From positions 510,759 to 574,758 of the forward strand of contig NZ_LMEA01000009.1 in NCBI RefSeq assembly GCF_001425235.1: a stretch of DNA of 64,000 nucleotides. The letters run 5' to 3'. The notes beneath the pieces were generated by a model. The model was not told the origin of the DNA, searched no databases, and worked only from the letters and a program-made list of their open reading frames with translations. Within the stretch, counting starts at the first letter, position 1; the number at the start of each line of letters is the position of its first letter. The translations under genes and the position numbers were made by a program. This DNA is from Devosia sp. Root413D1 (GTDB lineage Bacteria; Pseudomonadota; Alphaproteobacteria; Rhizobiales; Devosiaceae). Below are positions 36,305 to 44,172 of this stretch, in pieces.

Positions 36305-36430
36305 CTGCCCCTCGCCCGGCGCTACGCGCCACCCTCTCCCTCAAGGGGAGAGGGGGACATGACTGAGAACTCTCGGCTCCTCCCTTCTCCCCTTGAGGGA
36401 GAAGGTGCCCGAAGGGCGGATGAGGGGCAG
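36305..36430. repeat. 126-bp imperfect palindromic intergenic element
   Basis: The left side CTGCCCCTCGCCCGGCG through CTCCCTCAAGGGGAG pairs with the right side CTCCCCTTGAGGGAG through GGATGAGGGGCAG. It resembles the large palindromic intergenic elements common in rhizobia. It fills the deoC/aldehyde dehydrogenase gap and may affect co-expression of the two genes. Confidence 0.8.
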
Positions 36431-36458
36431 GCCACATACTCCCTCGTTGGAGAATGAA

Positions 36459-38831
36459 ATGAACAAAATCGCCGAAATCTTCACCTCCCTCGACTACGGC
36501 CCGGCCCCGGAGTCCGCCGATGTCGCCCTCGCCTGGCTTGCCGCGCACGACAACACGTTCGGCCATTTCATCAACGGCGCGTGGACCAAGCCGGGCAAGA
36601 CCTTTGCCTCCGAGAACCCAGCCAACGGCAAGGTCCTCGCCCAGGTCACCGATGGCACCGCCGCCGACGTCGATGCGGCGGTGAAGGCTGCCCGCGCCGC
36701 CTTCAAGCCCTGGGCCGCCCTCTCGGGCTACCAGCGTGGCAAATACCTCTATGCCATCGCCCGGTTGATCCAAAAGCATTCGCGCCTCTTCGCCGTGCTC
36801 GAAACCATGGACAACGGCAAGCCGATCCGTGAAAGCCGCGACGTCGATATCCCGCTGGTGGCGCGCCATTTCTACCACCATGCCGGCTGGGCCCAGCACC
36901 TCGAGCGCGAGTTCCCCGAGCACGTGCCCTATGGCGTCTGCGGCCAGATCATCCCGTGGAATTTCCCGCTGCTGATGCTGGCCTGGAAGATCGCGCCGGC
37001 GCTCGCTGCGGGGAACACCGTGGTGCTGAAGCCGGCCGAGTTCACCTCGCTCACCGCGCTGCTGTTCGCCGAAATCTGCGACAAGGCGCACCTGCCCAAG
37101 GGCGTCGTCAACATCGTCACCGGCGAGGGCGATACCGGCGCCGCCATCACCGGCCACCCTGACATCGACAAAATCGCCTTCACCGGCTCGACCGAGGTGG
37201 GGAAGATCATCAGGAGGGCCACGGCTGGCACCGGCAAGGGCATCTCGCTCGAGCTCGGCGGCAAGTCGCCCTACATCGTCTTCGATGACGCTGATATCGA
37301 CTCGGCCATCGAGGGCCTCGTCGATGCCATCTGGTTCAACCAGGGCCAGGTCTGCTGTGCCGGCTCGCGCCTCTTGGTCCAGGAGTCGATCGAGGAGCGC
37401 TTCCTCGAAAAGCTGAAGAAGCGCATGTCGACCCTGCGTGTCGGCGATCCGCTCGATAAGGCGGTGGATATCGGCGCCCTCGTCGCCCCGGTGCAGGTCG
37501 AACGGGTCCGCGACCTGGTGAAGAAAGGCGTCGCCGAGGGCGGCCAGCTCTACGAGCCCGATATCGACGTGCCGGGCGGCGGCTGCTTCATCAAGCCGAC
37601 GCTGATCACCAATGTGTCGACCGCCAACACCGTCGCCAACGAGGAAATCTTCGGGCCGGTGCTGGTCGAGATGAGCTTCCGAACTCCCGAGGAAGCGGTG
37701 GCGCTCGCCAACAACACCCGTTACGGCCTCGCCGCCACCATCTGGACCGAGAACGTCAACCTCGCCCTCGACATCGCGCCTAAGCTGAAGGCCGGCGTGG
37801 TCTGGATCAACTCCACCAACAATTTCGACGCTGCGGTCGGCTTCGGCGGCTACAAGGAATCCGGCTTCGGCCGCGAAGGCGGCCGGGAAGGCATGGCCTT
37901 CTACCTGAAGGCGAAGTGGGAGAAGGAGCTGAAACCCTTCGTCGCTGCGGCGGCCAAGTCCGGCAAGTCCGCCAATCCGCTCGACGATGCGGGCGGCATC
38001 GACCAGACCGCCAAGATGTACATCGCCGGCAAGCAGGCCCGTCCCGACAGCGGTTACTCCCGGCCGGTCCACGGTCCTTCGGGCGCGCTGGTCGGTGAAG
38101 TCGGCGACGGCAATCGCAAGGATATCCGCAACGCCGTAGAGGCAGCCCGCGCGGCACTGGGTTGGGCCACCACCTCGGCGCACAACCGGGCGCAGATCCT
38201 CTACTTCCTCGCCGAGAACCTCGAGTATCGCGCTGACGAATTCGCCGCCCGCCTCAGGGCACAAACCGGCGAGGATGGCGCCGCCGAAGTCGCCGCCAGC
38301 GTCGAGCGCCTGTTCGCCTTCGCCGGCTGGGCCGACAAATACGATGGCGCCGTGCACAATCCGCCGCAGCGCATGGTGGCGACCGCCATGGTCGAGGCGC
38401 TGGGCGCGATGGCCATCCTCGCCCCGCCGTCACGGCCGCTGCTCGGCTCGATTGCCCTCATCGCCCCGGCCCTCGCCATGGGCAACACCGTGGTGCTCGT
38501 CCCCTCCGACCGCTCGCCGCTGTCGATGACCGATTTCTACCAGGTGCTCGAAACCTCCGACGTGCCCTCGGGCGTCCTCAACATCGTCACGGGGGAGAGC
38601 AAGGTGCTGGCCAAGACGCTCGCCGAACATGACGGCATCGACGCCATCTGGTTCGCCGGCGACGCCGAAACCTCCGCCATGGTCGAAAAGGCCTCGGCCG
38701 GCAACGTCAAGCAGACCTGGACCAGCCGCGGCCTCTACTACGACCTGAGCGACAAGGCGAAATTCGAGGGTGATTACTTCCTGCGCCGTGCCACGCAGGT
38801 GAAGAACGTGTGGATTCCGTACGGGGCTTAA
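36459..38831 (+). CDS. Aldehyde dehydrogenase with a second, degenerate ALDH half
   Basis: The 790-residue protein is about 300 residues longer than a normal ALDH. Residues 1-510 form a complete enzyme: IIPWNFPLLM, FTGSTEVGK, catalytic Glu265 in SLELGGKSP and catalytic Cys299 in GQVCCAGSRL. Residues 560-790 are a second ALDH NAD-binding half (IALIAPALAMGNTVVLVPSD) without the catalytic Cys domain. Such double proteins occur next to deoC in alphaproteobacteria, and I infer oxidation of acetaldehyde from deoxyribose. ATG at 36459 follows GGAGAATGAA. Confidence 0.93.
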   Translation: MNKIAEIFTSLDYGPAPESADVALAWLAAHDNTFGHFINGAWTKPGKTFASENPANGKVLAQVTDGTAADVDAAVKAARAAFKPWAALSGYQRGKYLYAIARLIQKHSRLFAVLETMDNGKPIRESRDVDIPLVARHFYHHAGWAQHLEREFPEHVPYGVCGQIIPWNFPLLMLAWKIAPALAAGNTVVLKPAEFTSLTALLFAEICDKAHLPKGVVNIVTGEGDTGAAITGHPDIDKIAFTGSTEVGKIIRRATAGTGKGISLELGGKSPYIVFDDADIDSAIEGLVDAIWFNQGQVCCAGSRLLVQESIEERFLEKLKKRMSTLRVGDPLDKAVDIGALVAPVQVERVRDLVKKGVAEGGQLYEPDIDVPGGGCFIKPTLITNVSTANTVANEEIFGPVLVEMSFRTPEEAVALANNTRYGLAATIWTENVNLALDIAPKLKAGVVWINSTNNFDAAVGFGGYKESGFGREGGREGMAFYLKAKWEKELKPFVAAAAKSGKSANPLDDAGGIDQTAKMYIAGKQARPDSGYSRPVHGPSGALVGEVGDGNRKDIRNAVEAARAALGWATTSAHNRAQILYFLAENLEYRADEFAARLRAQTGEDGAAEVAASVERLFAFAGWADKYDGAVHNPPQRMVATAMVEALGAMAILAPPSRPLLGSIALIAPALAMGNTVVLVPSDRSPLSMTDFYQVLETSDVPSGVLNIVTGESKVLAKTLAEHDGIDAIWFAGDAETSAMVEKASAGNVKQTWTSRGLYYDLSDKAKFEGDYFLRRATQVKNVWIPYGA

Positions 38832-38891
38832 GCGCGATGGGCGCAGCAGGCGGGGCCAGGGGTGGGGGTCAGCCAGCACCGGAGTTTCGGC

Positions 38892-39326
38892 ATGACGGTT
38901 GAGCGCGCCAGAGAACTCCGCCACAAAGCGACCGACCCGGAGCGAAGGCTCTGGGCCATCCTTCGCGTCTTCAGCGAGCGCGGCTACCATTTCCGTCGTC
39001 AACAGCAGATCGGCCCGTACTATGCCGATTTCGCCTGCATGCATGCCCAACTGATCATCGAAGCTGACGGCGAAACCCATACCTCCGCTGCCGGCCGGGA
39101 CCATGATCGCGTCCGCGACGATTACCTGCACGCCCGCGGGTTTCGCGTCCTGCGTTTCTGGAACAATGAGATCACCGAGAACGCCGAAGGTGTTTTCACG
39201 ATCATTGAGCAGACCCTGGCCACCGTGCCCGCACTGACCCCCAGCCTTGATCCCTCCCCGCAAGGGGGAGGGAGACGCAAGAGCCGCAAGGCTCTGCGCG
39301 ATCTCGCCATCCGCACCGGCGACTAG
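38892..39326 (+). CDS. DUF559 protein with Vsr-like endonuclease fold
   Basis: The 144-residue protein is a DUF559 member related to very-short-patch repair and restriction-type nucleases. ATDPERRLWAILR, FRRQQQIGPYYADFACMHAQ, LIIEADGETH and FRVLRFWNNEI give the usual E-x-D-x-E metal pattern. The last 25 residues (TPSLDPSPQGGGRRKSRKAL) come from an invading palindromic repeat. GGAG lies 7 bases before ATG 38892. Physiological function is unknown. Confidence 0.88.
   Translation: MTVERARELRHKATDPERRLWAILRVFSERGYHFRRQQQIGPYYADFACMHAQLIIEADGETHTSAAGRDHDRVRDDYLHARGFRVLRFWNNEITENAEGVFTIIEQTLATVPALTPSLDPSPQGGGRRKSRKALRDLAIRTGD
39251..39276. repeat. Palindromic repeat inside the DUF559 gene
   Basis: TCCCTCCCC-GCAAG-GGGGAGGGA forms a hairpin within the 3' end of the DUF559 coding region. 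It is similar to the intergenic repeats at 15784 and 36305 and creates a foreign-looking C-terminal tail. Confidence 0.65.
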
Positions 39327-39339
39327 ACCTGACTTGAGG

Positions 39340-40368
39340 TCAGGCCGTCGCCGCCGCCATCCCCTTCCGCGGCAAAAACACCGCCTCCAGCAGCGACAGC
39401 AATGCGATCGCCCCGACCATCGCTCCGCTCGTCAGCACCACGCGTTGCACCACCACTTCGAAGGCATCGCGGGCGCCGAAGGTTGACGACAGCAGCATCA
39501 CCAGCGCCACCGAGCAGATGTACTGGTAGTAGAGCGGCCGGCTCGCCCCGGTCGTCATCCTGTCGATGAGGAAGAAGGTGATGCTGGCGATCAGCGCCAC
39601 CAGCACCGGGAACTGCGGCACCACATAGTAGATCGCCATGGCGCCCACTGCCACGACGGCGCCGACGATGGTGCCGCCGCCACGGTCGATCAGCTGCTGC
39701 AGCCGCCCGCCGCGATCCGGCTCGGCGCAGATGAAGGCCAGCATGATCGGCACGATCAAGAGGTTCATGTCGCCCGTCGCATAAGTCATCAGCATGATCG
39801 GCACATAGACGGCGAGCCGGATCAGCAGCTCGGCGGCCGGGTTCTCCGTCTCGAACGGTTTTGGCTGCTCGACATGCACGCGGGCCGTCTGCGGCGGGAA
39901 CAGGATGTTCAGCACCACCGCAGTCACCCCGACGATCAGCCCGCCGGTCGCCATCGAGTCACGGATCGCCACCAGCGCCTGGTCGCTATAGAGCACAGAC
40001 ATCGACATCATCGCCGGAAACACCGTCAGCATCACGCCCAGGCGCGAGCCCTTGAACAGCATCAGCCCGATGCCGGCTCCGGCCAGCGCGATGTTGACCA
40101 GGACGAACAGCATCGGCTCGCTCACCGTCGCCGCCGCCAGCCAGCTGAAGACGAACGCCATCACCGGCAGCATCACCGGGCCCATGAACGAGCGCAGGTT
40201 GAGCGCGCCGCGCTGGTTCGACATCAGGCTCATCCCCAGCACCACCGGCATCATCGGTTGGGTGACGCCGAGCGGGTCGGCAAGGATCACGCAGATCGCG
40301 ACGCTGAGCGCCGTACGCAGCGCCAGGTACGGATCCTCGTTGGGGTCGACGCGAGTCAGCTCTTCCAT
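39340..40368 (-). CDS. DUF2955/FUSC-type inner-membrane protein
   Basis: The 342-residue protein has about eight to ten hydrophobic helices in two blocks (LALRTALSVAICVILADPLG to LMLFKGSRLGVMLTVFP, and IRLAVYVPIMLMTYATGDMN to SLLEAVFLPRK). It resembles DUF2955 members of the FUSC aromatic-acid exporter group. It works presumably with the HlyD-type protein encoded 23 bases upstream, as in AaeB/AaeA-like pairs, to export a toxic compound. Confidence 0.85.
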   Translation of the reverse strand: MEELTRVDPNEDPYLALRTALSVAICVILADPLGVTQPMMPVVLGMSLMSNQRGALNLRSFMGPVMLPVMAFVFSWLAAATVSEPMLFVLVNIALAGAGIGLMLFKGSRLGVMLTVFPAMMSMSVLYSDQALVAIRDSMATGGLIVGVTAVVLNILFPPQTARVHVEQPKPFETENPAAELLIRLAVYVPIMLMTYATGDMNLLIVPIMLAFICAEPDRGGRLQQLIDRGGGTIVGAVVAVGAMAIYYVVPQFPVLVALIASITFFLIDRMTTGASRPLYYQYICSVALVMLLSSTFGARDAFEVVVQRVVLTSGAMVGAIALLSLLEAVFLPRKGMAAATA

Positions 40369-40391
40369 CTTCGCCTCCTGGAGAGAAAATC

Positions 40392-41651
40392 CTAGTTGAG
40401 GCCCGACAGCAGGCCGCTGATGCCCATCAGCCCACGAGCGATGGTCGGCACGATCCCGTCTTCTGGCACGATCAGGACGCTCGCTTCCGAGCCGAGCCGT
40501 ACATTGGCGGGGAACGTGCTCATGTCGTCGATACTGACGCGCACCGGGATTTTCCGCGCCGGCGGGAACCAGCGGGTGTCGTTCGACGATTGCGCCAGGC
40601 CATTGGCCGTGGTGCGGCCGCTATTGATGCCCCAGGCAATGCTGTCGACCGTGGCTTCGAATTGCTTCCCCGGCGCCGCCTCGAACATCACCACGGCCTT
40701 GTCGCCCGGCTGGACGTTGACCAGTTGGTTCTCGCGCAGGTCGGCAATCACCATCTGCGTTTTGGGGTTGATGAAGGTCAGCGCCGGCGTGCCGGCGGCA
40801 ACGAACTGCCCCTCGGCCAGCGACAGGTTCGACACATAGCCGTCGGCCGGCGCCAGAACCGTGGTGTTGCGGAGCGCGAATTCGGCCTTGTCGACCGCCG
40901 CCTGCGCCGCCCGCACGTTGGGGTTGCTGGCATCCGCCGTGCTGGCCGACGCCTTGATCCGCTCGAGATCGGCCTTTGCCGCCTCGACGTTAAGCGCCGC
41001 CGTCCTGGCGTTGGCGTCCGCCGTGTTGAACTTCGCCTGCGACAGCAGGCCCTTATCGTGGAGCTGCGTGGCGCGCTCCAGTTCCTGCTGCGCAATGGTC
41101 AGCGCCACCTCGGTCTGCGCCAGCTTGGCCTCGGCGGCCGGCACCGCCGCGACACCCGAAGTCACGTTGTTCATCGCCTGGTCGAGCTGGCCCCTCGCCT
41201 GCGCCACGTCCATCAGGAACGTCGTGTCGTCGATCTCGAACAGCGGCTGGCCGGCTTTCACCTCGGCATTGTCTGATATCAGCACGTGCTTGACCGGCCC
41301 GGCGACGCGCGGCGCCACCTGGGTCACCTGCGCCGTGATCGAGGCGCCCGAGGCGAACGGCGCATAGTGATCGGCCAGCGGATACCAGGCGACCACGCCG
41401 CCCAGTGTCACCAGGAGGCCGATGCCGAACAGCTTTGCCTTCCTGCGGCTCTTGTTCGGCGCCTCGGTCGGTGCTGCCGCGGCCTCTGCCGCAACGGTCG
41501 CGGGCAGGGGAGTCGGCCCGGGTTCCGCCACTCGCTCCACGGGAATGTTCACCACCTTGGACTGGTTCGTCGCGCGCCCAATGGCGGGAAGCCCCGCCTT
41601 GTCAGCGTTCACAGCGTCTTTGTGGTCCATCGTCGCCTGTGCCTGTGCCAT
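40392..41651 (-). CDS. HlyD-family efflux adaptor (EmrA/AaeA-like)
   Basis: The protein of about 419 residues has a cytoplasmic N-terminus, one membrane anchor (LFGIGLLVTLGGVVAWYPLA), a lipoyl-like half (VAGPVKHVLISDNAEVKAGQ), a long coiled-coil hairpin and a beta-barrel part. It is a periplasmic adaptor linking an inner-membrane pump to the outer membrane. I chose ATG 41651 with GGAG 6 bases upstream; the frame is open to 41687. It is divergent from a MarR gene that probably controls it. Confidence 0.92.
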   Translation of the reverse strand: MAQAQATMDHKDAVNADKAGLPAIGRATNQSKVVNIPVERVAEPGPTPLPATVAAEAAAAPTEAPNKSRRKAKLFGIGLLVTLGGVVAWYPLADHYAPFASGASITAQVTQVAPRVAGPVKHVLISDNAEVKAGQPLFEIDDTTFLMDVAQARGQLDQAMNNVTSGVAAVPAAEAKLAQTEVALTIAQQELERATQLHDKGLLSQAKFNTADANARTAALNVEAAKADLERIKASASTADASNPNVRAAQAAVDKAEFALRNTTVLAPADGYVSNLSLAEGQFVAAGTPALTFINPKTQMVIADLRENQLVNVQPGDKAVVMFEAAPGKQFEATVDSIAWGINSGRTTANGLAQSSNDTRWFPPARKIPVRVSIDDMSTFPANVRLGSEASVLIVPEDGIVPTIARGLMGISGLLSGLN

Positions 41652-41709
41652 AGTCCGCTCCATTGGCTGCATTCGTCTGATCCCCATCTAGGGCAGCTGA
41701 TTTAACTTT

Positions 41710-41730
41710 GCAACAAAGATACTATGTTGC
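41710..41730. promoter_or_regulatory. Inverted repeat between HlyD and MarR genes, likely operator
   Basis: GCAACA and TGTTGC are perfect arms 9 bases apart, followed by a third TGTTGC-like half-site at 41738-41743. It lies in the 85-base divergent promoter region and ends 6 bases before the MarR ATG. Confidence 0.65.
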
Positions 41731-41736
41731 ATAGCT

Positions 41737-42240
41737 ATGTTGCGCGTGAGGAATGAGACGTTGGAACGAAAGCCCGAGATGGATGAGCTGCTGCGCGACC
41801 TGACCGCCGAGGTGACGCACGTCTATCGCTGGCTGGCCGAGCAGGCAGGTATCAATCACACCGATCTGATGTGCCTGTTCTTCGTGCGCTCGTCGGGCGG
41901 CCAGGCGACGCCCAAAGCCATCTCGCAGCATCTGGGGCTCACCACCGGCGCCACCGCCATCATGCTCAACCGGCTGGAGGCCGCCCGCTTCATCGTGCGC
42001 CATCCGCACCCGACCGACCGGCGCGGCGTGCTGATCATGCTCGGACCCGCCACCGAGGAATCGGGTCTCCTGCAGCTGCGCGACTATGTGCTGCGGATGA
42101 ACCAGCCGGTGATCGCCTCATACTCCGAGGCCGAACTGGCGATCGTCCGCCGCTTCATCGGCGATATGCTGGCCAATACCCGCGATACCCTGCGCAAGAC
42201 CCGCCTCGACAAAGCCGCTCCGGTGCCCACGGGCGAGTAA
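41737..42240 (+). CDS. MarR-family transcriptional regulator
   Basis: The 167-residue protein has the MarR fold: THVYRWLAEQAGINHTDLMC, KAISQHLGLTTGATAIMLNR and the wing VRHPHPTDRRGVLIM. It is divergent from the HlyD/DUF2955 efflux pair, the classic arrangement for an efflux repressor. The start is uncertain: ATG 41737 has no ribosome binding site and falls beside the operator, while TTG 41761 has GAGG upstream. Confidence 0.92.
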   Translation: MLRVRNETLERKPEMDELLRDLTAEVTHVYRWLAEQAGINHTDLMCLFFVRSSGGQATPKAISQHLGLTTGATAIMLNRLEAARFIVRHPHPTDRRGVLIMLGPATEESGLLQLRDYVLRMNQPVIASYSEAELAIVRRFIGDMLANTRDTLRKTRLDKAAPVPTGE

Positions 42241-42266
42241 CGGGCCAGCGCAAGCGCCGACGGGCC

Positions 42267-42662
42267 TCAGACCTCGAGCAGCGATTTCAGCGCGGTGAAA
42301 TCCGTGCGGATCCATTCGAGCGCTGAGGCCAGTTGCTCGTCGTCCATCCCCGGCCGGCGGTAGAACACGAAGGTCACCAGCGTCCGGTTGCCATCGACGG
42401 TGACCCGCAGCGGCATCATCACCGGCTCCTCGCCTGCCTTGTACACTGCATGGTCGAGGATGCCCTCGCCATTGGGTGGGCTGAACCTGACGATGCGCGG
42501 CCCGAACTCGGTATCGCCGGCCCACTCGAGCGGGCCGATCTGCCGGAAGGTTGCGGCGTTGATCGCTGCCCAGCGCGGGTAGTTCCACGGCGAAGCAAGG
42601 AAGCGGTAGACCTCGGTCACCGGCTTGTCGATATAGGTCTCAATCGCGTGGGGTTCGAGCAT
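42267..42662 (-). CDS. SRPBCC-family protein
   Basis: The 131-residue protein has the Bet v 1/START-like fold: AIETYIDKPVTEVYRFLASP, then WNYPRWAAIN, and a C-terminal helix with SALEWIRTDFTALKSLLEV. Proteins of this kind bind hydrophobic ligands or act as cyclases, and the substrate cannot be deduced. It stands between the MarR gene and a VOC protein gene. The 137 bases upstream (42663-42799) show no gene. Confidence 0.8.
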   Translation of the reverse strand: MLEPHAIETYIDKPVTEVYRFLASPWNYPRWAAINAATFRQIGPLEWAGDTEFGPRIVRFSPPNGEGILDHAVYKAGEEPVMMPLRVTVDGNRTLVTFVFYRRPGMDDEQLASALEWIRTDFTALKSLLEV

Positions 42663-42799
42663 GGCGGTCTACCGTTGCCGCCTCACGGGGCGGAACGCAC
42701 CCTAACCCGCCCAGCGTGAACGACGCGTTGACGCTTCGTAGCGGAAGACCGCCTGCGCCGAAGCGAACAGGCGGTCTCTGCAGCTAACGCAACCCACGT

Positions 42800-43231
42800 T
42801 CAGGCGGCGCGGGCGGCCAGCATTTCCACATAATGCGGGTTGTACATGATCCCCAGCACGTTACCGAACGGGTCGACCACCGATGCGGTGACGAAGCCGG
42901 TCTCGCCACGCTTGGTGATCGCCTCGTATTCCTTTGCACCCAGCTCCTTCAGCCGGGCGAATGCCGCCTCGATGTCGTCGACATGCCAGAACAGGACCGC
43001 GCCACCGGGCCCGGGCTGCATCGCCTCGGGCGCATAGCGGCGATCGATGATGCCGAACTCGTCCTCGGTGTCACCGATGCGGAACTCGATGTAAGCCGGC
43101 TTCTCGCGGCTCGGCATCTGGAAGTAGGCTTCGACGCCGAATAGCTCGGCGTACCAGTCGCGGGCCGCGATGAGGTCGTCGGCGAAGAAGCTGACGGTAG
43201 CCATGCCGCGCAGGAAGTGCTTGTTGCTCAT
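42800..43231 (-). CDS. VOC (glyoxalase-like) family protein
   Basis: The 143-residue protein has two beta-alpha-beta-beta-beta modules: ATVSFFADDLIAARDWYAEL, then FGVEAYFQM, and VLFWHVDDIEAAFARLKELG with DPFGNVLGIMYNPHY. VOC proteins include dioxygenases, glyoxalases and resistance proteins. AAGGA lies 9 bases before ATG 43231. The upstream open frame to 43378 runs antisense through the AraC gene and is not credible. It is divergent from the AraC gene. Confidence 0.9.
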   Translation of the reverse strand: MSNKHFLRGMATVSFFADDLIAARDWYAELFGVEAYFQMPSREKPAYIEFRIGDTEDEFGIIDRRYAPEAMQPGPGGAVLFWHVDDIEAAFARLKELGAKEYEAITKRGETGFVTASVVDPFGNVLGIMYNPHYVEMLAARAA

Positions 43232-43269
43232 TTGGAATTTCCTTTCATCGTTGAGCTGATGCCCAGACA

Positions 43270-44172
43270 ATGACCGATGCTCCAACCCCTGTATTTCAGA
43301 AATCCGCAGCGGCCGGAGAGACAGGTGCGTCCGGCGCGCCACGCGAGCCCGGGGAGCCACGCGAGCCCGGGGAGCCACGCGAGCCCTATGAGGCGCGCGG
43401 CCGGCTCGATCCCCTGGGTTTCGACCGTCACGTGCAGTTCCGCACCGTGCCGCCTTCGGCCGATCTCGAGCGCTTCATCGAGCATTTCTGGGTCATCCGC
43501 TGGGACAGCTCCCTGGGCCCCTACGATTCCGACCAGGTGATGCACCGGCCTTACGTCGATATCTTTCTGTCGGCCCAGGAGTCCGGCATCCAGGGCACCT
43601 TCCGCGGCAAGCGCACCTATTCGGCCGCCGGCAGTGGCCGCATCATCGGCGTGCGCTTTCGCCCCGGCGCCTTCCACGCTTTCTGGACCGGCGAAATGGC
43701 CGACCTGCAGGACAAGGTAGTGCCGCTGACTGCGGTGTTTCCCTGGGCAGATGCCAAGGGTATCGCCGCCATCCTGGCGCACGACGACGATGCGGTGATC
43801 GCCACGCTGCTCGAGCATATTCGCGCTGCCTCGCCTGTGGCCGATGGAACGCTCGAGGAGATCAACACTATTATCACGGCCGTCGAGACCGACGAGAACC
43901 TCACCACCGTCGCCGCGGTCGGCGAGGCCTTCAGTCGCAGCGAGCGCTGGCTGCAGCAGGCGTTTCGCGACTATCTGGGGATCGGCCTCAAATGGTTGCT
44001 GCAGCGCAAGCGCCTGCTCGCCGCCGCCGCAGAAATCCGTTTGAGCGACGAGCCCGATTGGGTCGGCATCGCCTACGACCTCGGCTACAGCAGCCAGCAG
44101 CACTTCATCACCGACTTCCGCACCGTGCTGGGCGCAACGCCGGTGCAGTACCATAAGAGCCTGACCCGCTAG
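43270..44172 (+). CDS. AraC-family transcriptional regulator
   Basis: The 300-residue protein has an N-terminal DUF6597-like sensing domain (EHFWVIRWDSSLGPYDSDQV, GRIIGVRFRPGAFHAFW) and a C-terminal AraC HTH pair (TVAAVGEAFSRSERWLQQAF, DLGYSSQQHFITDFRTVLGA). The N-terminal 45 residues contain a REPGEP repeat encoded by an 18-base tandem repeat. It is divergent from the VOC gene, 38 bases away, and probably controls it. Confidence 0.9.
   Translation: MTDAPTPVFQKSAAAGETGASGAPREPGEPREPGEPREPYEARGRLDPLGFDRHVQFRTVPPSADLERFIEHFWVIRWDSSLGPYDSDQVMHRPYVDIFLSAQESGIQGTFRGKRTYSAAGSGRIIGVRFRPGAFHAFWTGEMADLQDKVVPLTAVFPWADAKGIAAILAHDDDAVIATLLEHIRAASPVADGTLEEINTIITAVETDENLTTVAAVGEAFSRSERWLQQAFRDYLGIGLKWLLQRKRLLAAAAEIRLSDEPDWVGIAYDLGYSSQQHFITDFRTVLGATPVQYHKSLTR
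43339..43386 (+). repeat. 18-bp tandem repeat in the AraC gene
   Basis: CCACGCGAGCCCGGGGAG occurs twice exactly and then two thirds of a third time. Each unit adds REPGEP to the protein. Copy number could vary by slippage without a frameshift because the unit is a multiple of three. Confidence 0.9.

Noticed and set aside
35322..38357. Minus-strand open frame of 1011 codons
   Set aside because: It is antisense to deoC and the aldehyde dehydrogenase, both well supported, and resembles no family.
42800..43378. Longer N-terminus for the VOC protein
   Set aside because: The extension is antisense to the AraC tandem repeat and has Arg/Ala repeats. A good ribosome binding site exists at 43231.
43339..43386. 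CRISPR-like or satellite array
   Set aside because: The repeat is 18 bases with no spacers and lies in a coding region.
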